From positions 1 to 64,000 of the forward strand of contig NZ_JAMQQG010000211.1 of assembly GCF_023716925.1 (NCBI RefSeq): a DNA stretch of 64,000 bases, written 5' to 3'. Shown here in pieces: positions 34,399 through 44,376 of the stretch (positions within the stretch are counted from its first letter, which is position 1; each line of letters begins with the position of its first letter). The translations under genes and the position numbers were made by a program. Origin of the DNA: Frankia sp. R82 (GTDB taxonomy: Bacteria; Actinomycetota; Actinomycetes; Frankiales; Frankiaceae). Below the pieces are notes generated by a model. It was not told the origin of the DNA, made no database searches, and saw only the letters and a program-made list of their open reading frames with translations.

Positions 34399-35343
34399 GT
34401 AGCGGTCCACCGGGGGAGGCGTCGGGGTGGACTTCTCGACCTTGCCGACGGTGCTGGCGAACGCCTTCTCCCAACGGCCGTCGCGGTAGGACGCCTCGAG
34501 GGTGTCGTTGATGAACGTGCGGAAGGCGGTGTCGCCCTTGCGGATCCCGATGCCGTACGGCTCCTTGGTGAACGGCTCGCCGACGAGCTTGAAGGCGTCC
34601 GGGTCCTTGTCGATGAGGCCGAGCAGGATGACGTTGTCGGTGGTGACGGCGTCGACCTGGCCGTTCTTCAACGCGTCCGCGCACTTGCTGTAGACGTCGA
34701 ACAGCACGAGCTGGGCGGTCGGCGCCACCTTGCGGATGTTTTCGGCCGGGGTCGAACCGCTGACCGAGCAGACCTTCTTGCCGCCCAGCGTGTCCTTGCC
34801 GGTGATATCGGTGTTGCCTTTCTTCACCATGATCGACTGTCCGGCGGTGTAGTACGGCCCGGCGAAGTCGATGACCTTCTTGCGTTTGTCGTTGATGGTG
34901 TAGGTGGCGACCACCAGGTCGACCCGGCCCTGTTCGATGAAGGGCTCGCGGTTCGCGGACACGGTCTCCACGAAGTTGATTTTGTCCGTCGGGATCCCCA
35001 GCGCACCGGTGATGATTTTGGCGATCTCGACGTCAAAGCCCTCGGGCTTGCCGCTGAGGTTCTTCAGGCCGAACAGCGGCTGGTCGAACTTGGTACCGAC
35101 CGTGATCTTCCCGGCGTCGTGCAGGCGGGCCATGGTCGTCCCGGGCGCGAAGCTCGCGGCGGCACTCGGCGCGACCGCGGCGTCACCGTCGCTGCCGCCG
35201 TCGCTGCCGCAGGCGGACAACCCCAGCGTGGTCAGTAGTGCCGCGCCGAGCACCAGCGCGCCACCGCGCCGGCGGATCCGTTGACCTCGACCGAACAGGG
35301 TGCCTCGACCAGGCAGGGTGCCTCGACCGAACACTGTGCGCAT
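34390..35343 (-). CDS. gluB: Glutamate-binding lipoprotein GluB
   Basis: Periplasmic-type solute-binding protein family 3, 317 residues. Signal peptide: a basic start, a hydrophobic stretch and lipobox LGLSAC (lipidated Cys about residue 41). Mature-domain landmarks are ITVGTKFDQPLFG, EGFDVEIAKII, and a disulphide-type Cys pair (CSVSG and SKCADAL). The start ATG 35343 has GGAAGGA upstream. The signal region carries an in-frame repeat (FGRGTLPGRGTLFGRG). The stop codon opens short repeats, and a stem-loop follows before gluC. Confidence 0.93.
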   Translation of the reverse strand: MRTVFGRGTLPGRGTLFGRGQRIRRRGGALVLGAALLTTLGLSACGSDGGSDGDAAVAPSAAASFAPGTTMARLHDAGKITVGTKFDQPLFGLKNLSGKPEGFDVEIAKIITGALGIPTDKINFVETVSANREPFIEQGRVDLVVATYTINDKRKKVIDFAGPYYTAGQSIMVKKGNTDITGKDTLGGKKVCSVSGSTPAENIRKVAPTAQLVLFDVYSKCADALKNGQVDAVTTDNVILLGLIDKDPDAFKLVGEPFTKEPYGIGIRKGDTAFRTFINDTLEASYRDGRWEKAFASTVGKVEKSTPTPPPVDRYTS

Positions 35344-35438
35344 GAACCATTCCTTCCGAAGGGGAGAGGGGCGTGGTGCGCGAACCGTCGTGCAGCTGGA
35401 CGACATCGGCGCCACGGCGGGGACGACTGGACCTGGGC

Positions 35439-35476
35439 GCCGTGGCAGGGAGTCGGTGCCGTGGCAGGGTGTCAGT
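35439..35476. repeat. 19-bp repeat spanning the gluA stop codon
   Basis: Two copies, 35439-35457 and 35458-35476, match at 17 of 19 bases (plus strand: gccgtggcagggagtcggt). The copy next to gluA contains its stop codon (35472-35474); the other copy has CGA there. Confidence 0.9.
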
Positions 35477-36206
35477 GGCGCAGGACGCGGCCGAGGAAGT
35501 CCCGGGCCCGGGCCGAACTCGGTGCGTCGAAGAAGGTGGCCGGTGGGGCGGTCTCCACGATGCGACCGTCGGCCATGAAGGCGACCCGGTCGGCGGCGGA
35601 GCGGGCGAAGCCCATCTCGTGCGTGACGACGATCATGGTCATGCCGCTGGCGGCCAGCGATCGCATGACGTCGAGCACTTCGGAGATCATTTCCGGGTCG
35701 AGTGCCGAGGTCGGCTCGTCGAACAGCATCAGGACCGGGTCCATCGCGAGGGCCCGGGCGATCGCGGCCCGCTGCTGCTGGCCGCCGGAGAGCTGCCGGG
35801 GCAGCTGGTCGGCCTTGTCCGCGATGCCGACCCGTTCGAGCAGCTCCCGGGCCCGCGCCTCGGCCTGCGACCGTTTCTGGCCGAGCACCTTCACCGGGCC
35901 GAGGGTCAGGTTGTCGAGGATCGTCCGGTGCGCGAACAGGTTGAACGACTGGAAGACCATGCCGACCCGCGCGCGCATCCGGGCGAGCTCGCGACCCTCC
36001 GCGGGCAGCGGCCTGCCCTCGAACAGGATGCGGCCCTCGTCGATCGTCTCGAGCCGGTTGATGCACCGGCACATCGTCGACTTGCCGGAACCGGACGGTC
36101 CGATGACGACGACCACCTCGCCGGACTCCACCGACAGGTCGATATCGGACAGGACGCGGTTGTCGCCAAACGACTTGCCGACTCCTTCCAGGGCCACCAG
36201 GGGCAC
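35472..36206 (-). CDS. gluA: Glutamate ABC transporter ATP-binding protein GluA
   Basis: 244 residues, an amino-acid ABC ATPase. Walker A is GPSGSGKST (about 36-44), Q-loop [10 protein letters not shown], signature LSGGQQQR, Walker [13 protein letters not shown], switch His in VVTHE. First gene of the operon; about 130 bases separate it from gluB. The start ATG 36206 has GGAGG upstream (reading leftward). It energises uptake by GluB/GluC/GluD. Confidence 0.95.
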   Translation of the reverse strand: MPLVALEGVGKSFGDNRVLSDIDLSVESGEVVVVIGPSGSGKSTMCRCINRLETIDEGRILFEGRPLPAEGRELARMRARVGMVFQSFNLFAHRTILDNLTLGPVKVLGQKRSQAEARARELLERVGIADKADQLPRQLSGGQQQRAAIARALAMDPVLMLFDEPTSALDPEMISEVLDVMRSLAASGMTMIVVTHEMGFARSAADRVAFMADGRIVETAPPATFFDAPSSARARDFLGRVLRH

Positions 36207-36508
36207 GAGTTCCTCCCGTCACAGGGACGCCAAACGGTGGGTGATGGGTCGATCATCCCGATCCGGGCCGCCTCGCGTCGCCAGACGCGCGCAGGAGTCG
36301 TGAGCCCGACAACCGGTGCGACGGCGCCGTTCGGCGGGGTCCCGACCGTCGAGCGGAAGTGCGTGCCGTAGCCGACCTGTCGCATACAAGTGCAAGAGCG
36401 CGCGATGCCCGCGGTATGCCGATCGTTCCCGCGGGCGTCGCGATGACGCGCCGTCGTCAGGGCTCGTCGTCCTGATGTGTCCGTCGAGGGCCCCGTAGGC
36501 TGGTAGGC
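36207..36508. other. Divergent promoter region gluA / miaB
   Basis: 302 bases with no gene seen. It must drive gluA leftward and miaB rightward. I cannot assign specific promoter boxes or an operator. Confidence 0.5.
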
Positions 36509-38161
36509 GTGACCGGCCGCAGTTACGAGGTACGCACGTTCGGATGCCAGATGAACGTTCATGACTCCGAACGGCTCGCCGGCCTGCTCGAATCCGCCGG
36601 CTACGTCCGTGCGGGCGCCGATGTCGAGGCGGACGTCGTCGTGTTCAACACGTGTGCGGTCCGGGAGAACGCCGACAATCGGCTCTACGGCAACCTCGGC
36701 CAGCTCGTTCCGGTAAAGAAGAACCATCCCGGCATGCAGATCGCGGTCGGCGGCTGCCTGGCGCAGAAGGACCGCTCGACGATCCTGCGCCGGGCCCCCT
36801 GGGTCGATGTGGTCTTCGGTACGCACAACCTGCACCGGCTGCCCGTCCTGCTCGAACGCGCCCGGCACAACGCCGCGGCCCAGCTGGAGATCGCCGAGGC
36901 GCTGGAGGTCTTCCCCAGCACCCTGCCGACCCGACGGTCGAGCCACCACAGCGCATGGGTCAGCATCAGCGTCGGCTGCGACAACACCTGCACCTTCTGC
37001 ATCGTGCCGAGCCTGCGCGGCGCCGAGCGCGACCGCCGGCCCGGTGACGTGCTCGCCGAGGTCGAGGCACTGGTCGCCGAGGGCGTCCTGGAGATCACCC
37101 TGCTCGGTCAGAACGTCAACTCCTACGGCCGGTCCCTCGGCGATCCGGGCGCGTTCGCCAAACTGCTGCGGGCCTGCGGCACGGTCGACGGGCTCGAGCG
37201 GGTGCGCTTCACCTCGCCGCATCCGCGGGACTTCACCGACGACGTCATCGAGGCGATGGCCACCACCCCGAACGTCTGCCACCAGCTGCACATGCCGCTG
37301 CAGTCCGGCTCGGACGCGGTCCTGCGCCGGATGCGCCGCTCCTACCGGCGCGACCGCTACCTCGGCATCATCGACCGGGTGCGGGCCGCGATGCCCGACG
37401 CCGCGATCACCACCGACATCATCGTGGGCTTCCCCGGCGAGACCGAGGCCGACTTCCGCGAGACCCTGGACGTCGTCCGTGCGGCGCGGTTCTCCGGTGC
37501 GTTCACCTTCCAGTACTCGCCGCGTCCCGGCACCCCGGCGGCGACCATGGACGATCAGGTCGACCGGCCCACGGTCGCCGAGCGCTACGCCAGGCTGGTT
37601 GCCCTGCAGGACGAGATCGCCTGGGCCCAGAACCGGGAACTGGTCGGCCGCCGGGTGGAGCTGGTGGTCGCCGAGGGCGAGGGCCGCAAGGACGACGCCA
37701 CCGGACGGCTCTCCGGGCGGGCCCGCGACGGTCGGCTGGTCCATTTCCGTGCCGCCGAGCTCGCCACCGGGCCGGGGGACGGTCGGGCCGGGGCCATCCG
37801 GCCGGGCGAGATCCGGCCGGGCGACGTGGTGGACACCGTCGTGACCAGGGGCGCGCCGCATCATCTGACCGCGGACGGACCGGTGCTCGCGTGGCGCCGG
37901 ACCCGGGCCGGGGACGTGTGGGAGCAGACCAACCGGGCGCCGTCGGAGGCACGGTCGGCATCGGCAACGGGAACGGCGCAAGCGGCGGACCGTCCGGCCG
38001 TCGTCCTCGGCATGCCGGCCCGGCGTCCCGCGGCGCCCCCGCCCGCACCGGCGCCCGTGGACACCGTGGACCTGGACTCCCGGCCGCTGCTCCCGCTGGT
38101 GGAGTCGTCGGTCGCCGGCTGCTGCGGCGACACTCCCGCTGCTGTGCCCGGCCCGCGGTGA
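36509..38161 (+). CDS. miaB: tRNA-2-methylthio-N6-dimethylallyladenosine synthase
   Basis: Radical SAM methylthiotransferase acting on A37 of tRNAs after MiaA. N-terminal domain cysteines occur in [21 protein letters not shown] and VGGCLAQK. The radical SAM cluster is C157-x3-C161-x2-C164 (CDNTCTFC). A TRAM domain lies at about 385-450. The length of 550 includes an Ala/Pro-rich tail of about 85 residues beyond TRAM, a common feature in actinobacteria. The start is GTG 36509. The stop overlaps the next gene by 4 bases. A paralogue, rimO, lies at 13.6 kb. Confidence 0.94.
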   Translation: MTGRSYEVRTFGCQMNVHDSERLAGLLESAGYVRAGADVEADVVVFNTCAVRENADNRLYGNLGQLVPVKKNHPGMQIAVGGCLAQKDRSTILRRAPWVDVVFGTHNLHRLPVLLERARHNAAAQLEIAEALEVFPSTLPTRRSSHHSAWVSISVGCDNTCTFCIVPSLRGAERDRRPGDVLAEVEALVAEGVLEITLLGQNVNSYGRSLGDPGAFAKLLRACGTVDGLERVRFTSPHPRDFTDDVIEAMATTPNVCHQLHMPLQSGSDAVLRRMRRSYRRDRYLGIIDRVRAAMPDAAITTDIIVGFPGETEADFRETLDVVRAARFSGAFTFQYSPRPGTPAATMDDQVDRPTVAERYARLVALQDEIAWAQNRELVGRRVELVVAEGEGRKDDATGRLSGRARDGRLVHFRAAELATGPGDGRAGAIRPGEIRPGDVVDTVVTRGAPHHLTADGPVLAWRRTRAGDVWEQTNRAPSEARSASATGTAQAADRPAVVLGMPARRPAAPPPAPAPVDTVDLDSRPLLPLVESSVAGCCGDTPAAVPGPR

Positions 38162-39024
38162 CGTTCGTCGCGGCGGTGGTCTGCCCGCATCCACCGTTGC
38201 TCGTCCCGGAGGTCGGCGGGGCCGAACCGGTAGCGGTGCGCCCGGTCGCGCTCGACGCGGTGCGCCGGCTGGCCGCGGCCGGTCCGGATCGGATCGTCGT
38301 CGTCGGTGACGTCGGCGATGTGGCCGCTGCGATCGACTTTGGCCCCACGGCCACGGGCACCTACGCCGGTTACGGCGTCCCGCTCACCGTCGGCCTCGCC
38401 GCCCACCCCGGCTCGTCGCCCACTGCTGTCCTGCCAGCCGGCGGTGAGTCCGTCGCCGACCCGGCAGGATGGTCCGGCGACGGTGGCGAGCCGTCGCTGC
38501 CGCTGTCGCTCACGACCGGGGCGTGGCTGCTCGCCGCCACCGGCTGGCCGGGGGTTCGCACGGCGCTGGGCGTGCCGGCGGGGTACTCGCCGGACCAGGC
38601 CGCCGAGCTCGGAGCGCGCCTGGCGGCGGGCAGTGCGTCCGACGAGCGGCTCGGGTTGCTGGTGATGGGGGACGGCTCGGCCCGGCGGACCCTGAAGGCC
38701 CCCGGTGGTCTGGACGAGCGGGCGGAGCCGTTCGACGCCACCGTCGCGACCGCCCTGGCCGACGTCGACCCGGCCGGGCTGCTGGACCTCGACCCCGTGC
38801 TCGCCCGCGACCTGCTGGCCGCCGGACGAGCGTCCTGGCAGGTGCTGGCCGGCGCGCTGGTCGCCACGGCCGGTGCGACTGCCGCGATCACCGCGACTCG
38901 GGACGACACGCCCCGCGCAGCCTGGACCGGCGAGCTCGTCTACGACGAGGCACCCTACGGTGTCGGCTATCTGGTAGCCGTATGGATCCGGGGGAACGCC
39001 GAGCGTGAGGGAATGCGCGAGTGA
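38158..39024 (+). CDS. Class III extradiol dioxygenase-like protein
   Basis: 288 residues, beginning [21 protein letters not shown], with the PHPP element typical of class III extradiol dioxygenase (LigB)-type folds. Homologues of unknown function sit between miaB and miaA in actinobacteria (Rv2728c position). The start GTG 38158 overlaps the miaB stop. Only part of the metal-ligand set can be recognised, so enzymatic activity is uncertain. Confidence 0.75.
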   Translation: MTFVAAVVCPHPPLLVPEVGGAEPVAVRPVALDAVRRLAAAGPDRIVVVGDVGDVAAAIDFGPTATGTYAGYGVPLTVGLAAHPGSSPTAVLPAGGESVADPAGWSGDGGEPSLPLSLTTGAWLLAATGWPGVRTALGVPAGYSPDQAAELGARLAAGSASDERLGLLVMGDGSARRTLKAPGGLDERAEPFDATVATALADVDPAGLLDLDPVLARDLLAAGRASWQVLAGALVATAGATAAITATRDDTPRAAWTGELVYDEAPYGVGYLVAVWIRGNAEREGMRE

Positions 39025-39859
39025 CCTGCCGTCGGGGGTTCGACGCACCGAGGTAGCGGGGCTGGCCGCGTTGCGGGTCGGGGTACGGACGGGTCCGGCG
39101 GTGCTGCTGCTCGCCGGATTCGCCGCGAGCAAGGAGGACTGGCTGCCGATCCTGCCAGCGCTGGCCGCCGCCGGATTCAACGCGACCGCGCTCGACCAGC
39201 GCGGCCAGTACGAGTCGCCCGGACCAGACGACGTCGACGGCTACTCGCTGACCGTCCTCGCCGCGGACGTCCACCGGGTGCTGGCGGAGCTCGGTGGCGC
39301 ACCGACGCACCTGGTCGGGCACAGCTTCGGTGGTCTGGTCGCGCGGGCCACGGTGCTGGCTGAGCCCGGTGCGGTGCGCTCCCTGACCCTGCTGTCCTCG
39401 GGGCCCGCCGGCATTGTCGGACGCCGCCGGGCGGCGCTGCGCACGATCACGCGCGTGCTGCAGCACGGCGGCCAGCCGGCCGTGTGGGCGGCGCTGCAGG
39501 CCGTTGCGCGCCCGCGCCCCGACCAGGCTGACGAGTTCCTGCGCCGCCGCTTCTTCGCCCACCACCGCGCGAGCCTGGCCGCGGTCAGCGAGCAGCTGCT
39601 GTCCGCGCCCGACCAGGTCGACGAGCTGGCCGCGGTGGCGCACCTGGCGCGGCTGCCCGTCCTGGTCGCGCATGGTGACGGCGATGACGGCTGGCCGGCG
39701 ACCGTCCAGGCCGACATGGCCCGCCGCCTCGCCGCCCGCTACGAGGTGATCCCCGCCGCCCGCCATGACCCGGCCGCGGACAGCCCGCAGGCCCTGGTGG
39801 ACGTGCTCGTCCGGTTCTGGCGGTCCGACCGCCGCTCCCAGGTGTCGGGAGCCGCCTAG
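39005..39859 (+). CDS. Alpha/beta-fold hydrolase
   Basis: 284 residues. The nucleophile elbow is GHSFGG (Ser about 101) and the oxyanion region is LLLAGFAASKEDW. A cap domain lies around 140-195, and a late Asp and His are seen (GDGDDGW, AARHDPAADS). The substrate is unknown. It overlaps the previous gene by 20 bases and lies about 120 bases before miaA. Confidence 0.85.
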   Translation: MRECASDLPSGVRRTEVAGLAALRVGVRTGPAVLLLAGFAASKEDWLPILPALAAAGFNATALDQRGQYESPGPDDVDGYSLTVLAADVHRVLAELGGAPTHLVGHSFGGLVARATVLAEPGAVRSLTLLSSGPAGIVGRRRAALRTITRVLQHGGQPAVWAALQAVARPRPDQADEFLRRRFFAHHRASLAAVSEQLLSAPDQVDELAAVAHLARLPVLVAHGDGDDGWPATVQADMARRLAARYEVIPAARHDPAADSPQALVDVLVRFWRSDRRSQVSGAA

Positions 39860-39977
39860 GAGGCCGTCTCGACGAGGCCGGATCAGCCCCGGGCGCACCG
39901 GTTGCGACCTGCGGGGACCGTGGCCGAGCCCGTGGCCGTGGCCTGCCCCCGCCGGGGGCCGTGGCACGATTCTGATC

Positions 39978-40916
39978 GTGACGAACGGGTCGGGCAGTGC
40001 CGAGCACGGGCCGAGTGGGCCGAGTGGGCCGGTGGTGGCGGTGGTGGGGCCGACAGCGGCGGGTAAGAGCGATCTGGGTATCGAGCTCGCACTCGCGCTC
40101 GGCGGTGAGGTCGTCAACGCCGACTCGATGCAGCTCTACCGTGGGATGGACATCGGCACCGCCAAGGTCGCCCCGGACGAACGCCGCGGGGTGCCACATC
40201 ACCTGCTCGATGTGTGGGAGGTGACCCACCCCGCCGACGTCGCGAGTTTCCAGACCGACGCCCGGCGGGTGATCGACGCGCTGCTGGCGGCGGGCCGGGT
40301 CCCGGTTCTCGTCGGCGGCTCGGGTCTGTACGTGCGCGCCGCCCTGGACGATCTGAGTTTTCCCGGCACGGACCCGGCGGTACGGGCCCGGTGGGAAGCC
40401 GAACTGGCCCGCCGCGGGCCGGGTGAGCTGCACGCGGAGCTCGCCCGGCGGGCGCCGCAGGCGGCCGGCGCGATCCTGCCCGGTAACGGCCGCCGGATCG
40501 TGCGGGCCCTCGAGGTCGTCGAACTGACCGGGGATTACGCGGCGACGCTTCCGGAGCACCGCGCGGTCTACGACGTGGTGCAGATCGGGGTCGATCGGGG
40601 CGATCTCGACGAGCGCATCACCCAACGGGTGGACAGAATGTGGAACGCGGGTTTTCCGGATGAAGTGCGTCGGTTGGCGCAGTGCGGGCTCAGGGAAGGT
40701 CGTACGGCGTCCCGTGCGCTTGGATACGCTCAGCTGCTCGCCTGGATGGACGGCGCAATGGAGTCCGCAGAGCAGGCCAAGCTCGCCACAATTTCCGCGA
40801 CCCGCCGTTTCGCCAGGCGGCAAAGATCCTGGTTTCGGCGGGATGGCCGGATATCGTGGCTCGACCAACCGGACGTCGCGCAGGCGCTACGGCTGGTGGT
40901 TCGATCTGACGGGTGA
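39978..40916 (+). CDS. miaA: tRNA dimethylallyltransferase
   Basis: Transfers the dimethylallyl group to A37 of tRNAs, making the substrate for MiaB. P-loop GPTAAGKS (about 24-31); substrate motifs NADSMQLYRGMDIGTAK and VGGSGLYVRA. The length of 312 is normal. The start is GTG 39978 near a short Gly/Ser-rich lead. miaA and miaB lie in the same direction 2 kb apart. Confidence 0.94.
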   Translation: MTNGSGSAEHGPSGPSGPVVAVVGPTAAGKSDLGIELALALGGEVVNADSMQLYRGMDIGTAKVAPDERRGVPHHLLDVWEVTHPADVASFQTDARRVIDALLAAGRVPVLVGGSGLYVRAALDDLSFPGTDPAVRARWEAELARRGPGELHAELARRAPQAAGAILPGNGRRIVRALEVVELTGDYAATLPEHRAVYDVVQIGVDRGDLDERITQRVDRMWNAGFPDEVRRLAQCGLREGRTASRALGYAQLLAWMDGAMESAEQAKLATISATRRFARRQRSWFRRDGRISWLDQPDVAQALRLVVRSDG

Positions 40917-41018
40917 CGGGTTTGTCCGATCGCCGGAAGCATGGTCGTCGCAGGGTCGCGGCGTCGCCGGAATCCGGCCCGTGGCGGCCTGTCCCGCGCG
41001 GCGTCTGGAGAGATCGCT

Positions 41019-41915
41019 GTGACCGTGCCCGCCACCGCCGGTGGTTCGCCACCCGACCTGACCCTCGTCCCTGCTCTTTACGCCGCCTTCGACGACGGCT
41101 CGCTGCGGCTGCATTTCCAGCCCGAGGTGGATCTGCGCAACGGTTCGGTTCCCGGCATGGAGGCGCACCCACGCTGGCAGCATCCCGAACGTGGAGTACT
41201 GGGCCCCGCGGAGTTCATGCCGATCGCCGCGGCGGCCGGGCTTGTCCACCAGGTCGACCAGTGGGTGCTGCGAATGGCCGTGACCGAGGCACGGACCTGG
41301 CATCGGATGGCGGTGGGCACGCCGATCCGGCCGCCCCGGCTGTGGGTGAACATCGACGGACGGCAACTGGCCAGCCCCGCGTTCGTCACCGAGGTGGACC
41401 GGCTGATGTCCGGGCGACTGCTACCCGCGGGCGCGATCGGTCTGGAGTTCAGCGAACGGGCGCTGGGCCTGGCCGCACCGGTCGTGCCGGGGCTGCTGGC
41501 CCGGCTGCACGCGCTGGGCGTCGCGATCGCGGTCGAGTCGTTCGGGACCTGGTTCGGTTCGCTGGCCGTGCTCGACCTGCTGCCGCTGGACCTCGTCAAG
41601 CTTGACGGTGTGTATCTCCAGGCCACCATGCGTGACCTGGAGGGGGAGGCGGTCGTGGCGGCGATCGTCCGGCTCGCGCACAGCCGGGCGCTGACCGTCG
41701 TCGCCGACGGCATCGACACCGCCCGGCTGGCCGCCCGGGTGCACGACCTGGGCTGCGACCGCGCCATCGGCCCGGTGTTCTGCCCACCCGTCCCGGTCGA
41801 GGACGCCCGGATGATCGCGCTCGGCCGGGGCCGTCCCGACCGCTGGCACCGTCCGCCGCAGCGCACCGACGACCGCCTGCGGGCCTGGGTGCCGGCCGCC
41901 GGGCCGCCGAGCTGA
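41019..41915 (+). CDS. Degenerate EAL-domain protein
   Basis: 298 residues from GTG 41019, which has GGAGAG five bases upstream; ATG 40941 is the longer alternative. The fold of c-di-GMP phosphodiesterases is evident (FQPEVDLRNG, VNIDGRQL, DLVKLDG, LGCDRAIGPVFCPPVP). Several key residues differ: EAL reads E-A-H (48-50), the DDFG metal loop reads E-S-F-G (173-176), and AEGVE reads A-D-G-I-D (229-233). N111, E143 and K194 remain. It is probably a c-di-GMP sensor or partner, not a phosphodiesterase. No other signalling domain is present. It sits between miaA and dapF. Confidence 0.85.
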   Translation: MTVPATAGGSPPDLTLVPALYAAFDDGSLRLHFQPEVDLRNGSVPGMEAHPRWQHPERGVLGPAEFMPIAAAAGLVHQVDQWVLRMAVTEARTWHRMAVGTPIRPPRLWVNIDGRQLASPAFVTEVDRLMSGRLLPAGAIGLEFSERALGLAAPVVPGLLARLHALGVAIAVESFGTWFGSLAVLDLLPLDLVKLDGVYLQATMRDLEGEAVVAAIVRLAHSRALTVVADGIDTARLAARVHDLGCDRAIGPVFCPPVPVEDARMIALGRGRPDRWHRPPQRTDDRLRAWVPAAGPPS

Positions 41916-41919
41916 GCGG

Positions 41920-42930
41920 ATGCGCGGGCGCCCGTACGATGTGCCGGTGCACGATGACCGGCAGCTGCGTTTCGTCAAGGGCCATGGCACGGGCAACGAC
42001 TTCGTCATCCTGCCCGACCCGGACGGCGACCTCGACCTGACTCCGGAGCTGGTTCGCGCCCTGTGCGACCGGCGCACCGGGATCGGCGCGGACGGCGTCC
42101 TGCGAGTGGTCCTCGCCGCCGCGACTGCGGACGCGTCCGCGTTCGTCGGTTCGGCCCGCTGGTTCATGGACTACCGCAACGCCGACGGCTCGCTTGCCCA
42201 GATGTGCGGCAACGGGGCCAGGGTGTTCGCCCGCTACCTCGTCGAAGCCGGTTATGCCCGCCCCGGCGTCTTCGTCCTGGCGACCCGGGCGGGCCTGCGA
42301 CGGGTCGAGGTGCCACCGGACGGTGACGTCACCGTCGAGATGGGTCCCCCGCACTTCGCCGCCGCGGGCACCGTGGCACCGCTGGTTTCGGTCGCCGGCC
42401 GGGCGTTCGGCGCCGTCGCCGTGTCCATGGGTAACCCGCATGCGGTCTGCTTCGCCGACGACCTGGACGTCGTCGCCCTGCGCGGCCTCGATCTGACCCA
42501 GGCACCGCGGTTCCGCGCCGACGATTTTCCCGAGGGGGTCAACGTCGAGATCGTCGTGGACCGTCCCGGCGGGGGCGTGGCCATGCGGGTGTACGAACGC
42601 GGCGTCGGGGAGACCGCCTCGTGCGGCACGGGCGCCTGCGCCGTGGCGGTGGCCTGGGCCGACCGCCACGGTCGACGACCCACCGCGGCCGTCACCGGGA
42701 CCGACGACGTGGCCGGCACCAGGGCCGGCGGCGCGGCTGGCAGTGAGGTCGAGGTGGCGGTGGACGTCCCCGGCGGGGCGCTGACGGTCCGGTGGCAGGC
42801 CGACTCGGTGCTGCTGCGGGGTCCGGCCGAGCTGGTTTTCGACGGGGTCGTGCGCCCCGGGGCGTTCGCCGGTGGAGGTCCGATTTCGACAAGACCCGCG
42901 GATCTGGGCGAGCCTAGCCTGCAACCATGA
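41920..42930 (+). CDS. dapF: Diaminopimelate epimerase
   Basis: Converts LL- to meso-diaminopimelate for lysine and peptidoglycan. The two catalytic cysteines are C96 in MCGNGAR and C235 in SCGTGACA. The start is ATG 41920; GTG 41947 is an alternative closer to the conserved N-terminus (RFVKGHGTGNDF). The length of 336 includes an Ala/Gly-rich insert near 255-272. The stop overlaps the next gene (ATGA). Confidence 0.94.
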   Translation: MRGRPYDVPVHDDRQLRFVKGHGTGNDFVILPDPDGDLDLTPELVRALCDRRTGIGADGVLRVVLAAATADASAFVGSARWFMDYRNADGSLAQMCGNGARVFARYLVEAGYARPGVFVLATRAGLRRVEVPPDGDVTVEMGPPHFAAAGTVAPLVSVAGRAFGAVAVSMGNPHAVCFADDLDVVALRGLDLTQAPRFRADDFPEGVNVEIVVDRPGGGVAMRVYERGVGETASCGTGACAVAVAWADRHGRRPTAAVTGTDDVAGTRAGGAAGSEVEVAVDVPGGALTVRWQADSVLLRGPAELVFDGVVRPGAFAGGGPISTRPADLGEPSLQP

Positions 42931-43343
42931 CCGTCTCTTTCAACGGCACCGGCCTGATCGTCTCGGACCTGGCCCGAAGCCTGGCCTTCTACCGCCGGCT
43001 CGGGCTCGACATCCCGGCCGCCGCCGACACCGAACCGCACGTCGAGGTCGTCCTGCCCGGCGGGCTGCGGTTGTTGTTCGACACCGAGGACACCGTTCGC
43101 TCCTTCGACCCGGGCTGGGCCCCGGCGACCAGCGGTCGCGGCCGGATCGGCCTCGCGTTCGCCTGCGACAGCCCGGCCGAGGTCGACGTCGTCCACGACG
43201 ATCTGGTCGCGGCCGGGTACGGCAGCCATCTGGCGCCGTGGGATGCCTTCTGGGGCCAGCGTTACGCCAGCGTCGTCGATCCCGACGGCAACACCGTCGA
43301 CCTCTACGCCCCGCTGTCGGCAGCCATCCCGGCGAACTCCTGA
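42927..43343 (+). CDS. VOC-family (glyoxalase/bleomycin-resistance fold) protein
   Basis: 138 residues with paired beta-alpha-beta-beta-beta modules (TGLIVSDLARSLAFYRRLGL at the start; YASVVDPDGNTVDLYAP at the end). These proteins are metal-dependent dioxygenases, isomerases or binding proteins; the substrate is unknown. The start ATG 42927 is coupled to dapF. Confidence 0.85.
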   Translation: MTVSFNGTGLIVSDLARSLAFYRRLGLDIPAAADTEPHVEVVLPGGLRLLFDTEDTVRSFDPGWAPATSGRGRIGLAFACDSPAEVDVVHDDLVAAGYGSHLAPWDAFWGQRYASVVDPDGNTVDLYAPLSAAIPANS

Positions 43344-43363
43344 CCCCAACCCACCGTGGACCG

Positions 43364-44158
43364 TCAGTGAGTCTTCCGTGGCTCGTCCGTGGTCGGTGTG
43401 AGCAGCTCGGTGGCGGTGACGCCAGCGAGTGCCCGCACCTCGCGGGCGAGATGGGCCTGGTCGGCATACCCGGCCATGGCCGCCACCTGGGCCAGCCCAT
43501 GACCCAGCCGGGCGGTGCGTAGCGCGTCCTGCAGGCGCAGGACGCGGGCCAGTGTCTTCGGGCCGTAACCGAAGACCCGCCGGCTGCGGCGCAGCAGCTG
43601 GCGCTCGCTCAGCCCGATCGACCGGGCAAGGTCCCCCACCGGACGATGCTCCCGGGTACCGGCCACGATCGCCGGTGCCAGGGGGTCGGACAGTCTCGGA
43701 TCGGGTTCCCGTCCGGCCAGTGCCGCCGTCATGACCCCCGCCCGCGCCGCCGCCTCCGGCGGCGCTGCCGCGAGCCGGTCGGCGAATCGCCGCGCCGGGC
43801 CGTCGCCCCACAGCTCGGCCAGGTCGACCCGGCCATCGCGCAGCAACTCGGCATCCGTTCCCAGGTAGGCAGGTCCGTGACCAGGGTCGAAGCGCACTCC
43901 GACGTGCTGCACCCCGGGTGCCCAGCGTGCGATGGTGGCGGTGGTGTCCGGGCCGGCGACGATCAGCCGGCCGTCCGAACTCCAGATGATGTCGATGCTG
44001 GCGTCGGGCAGCACCCGGTGTGCGCTGTCCGCGGCCGCGATCCGGTTGGCCTGGCCCGGTTGGTCAGGAGGGCCGGGGTGGTTCACCCGATCGGGCCGGT
44101 CCGCCTGGGCGGTCCAGACCGTGGCCGGCAGCCCTGCGTAGCGGTGCTCGCGGTACAC
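43364..44158 (-). CDS. AraC-family transcriptional regulator
   Basis: About 264 residues from GTG 44158 (VYREHRYAGLPA); ATG 44230 or the frame start at 44383 would be longer. The C-terminal AraC helix-turn-helix pair is seen (VGDLARSIGLSERQLLRRSRR, then GLAQVAAMAGYADQAHLARE). The N-terminal part resembles the DUF6597-type sensing domain. The closest target is the convergent VOC gene 20 bases away. The start is uncertain because no ribosome site stands out. Confidence 0.82.
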   Translation of the reverse strand: MYREHRYAGLPATVWTAQADRPDRVNHPGPPDQPGQANRIAAADSAHRVLPDASIDIIWSSDGRLIVAGPDTTATIARWAPGVQHVGVRFDPGHGPAYLGTDAELLRDGRVDLAELWGDGPARRFADRLAAAPPEAAARAGVMTAALAGREPDPRLSDPLAPAIVAGTREHRPVGDLARSIGLSERQLLRRSRRVFGYGPKTLARVLRLQDALRTARLGHGLAQVAAMAGYADQAHLAREVRALAGVTATELLTPTTDEPRKTH

Positions 44159-44376
44159 GAAGGCGAGGCTACGCCCCGTCCCGACCCGCCCGGTGGACGT
44201 GGAACGGGACGGCGCCAGCCCTGGACACATCTCGAGAGCCGGCCAAAACCGTTCGCGATCGCCGGGCCGGCGTGGGACCCTGACAGACACCGGAGGTTGC
44301 CGCACACGCGCGTGACCTGGCCTGACGAAGCGACGCGGAATGCCGCGGCAGCGGGTGCGCGTTGAGAACGGATGGT

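Noticed and set aside
34390-36222. A 610-codon frame suggesting a fusion of the transport ATPase region and gluB
   Set aside because: The upstream part is a different frame from gluA and lacks ATPase motifs; gluB has its own ATG and ribosome site at 35343.
36541-36570. Palindrome around aacgtt as an SOS box
   Set aside because: It lies inside miaB coding sequence and lacks the GAAC-N4-GTTC spacing.
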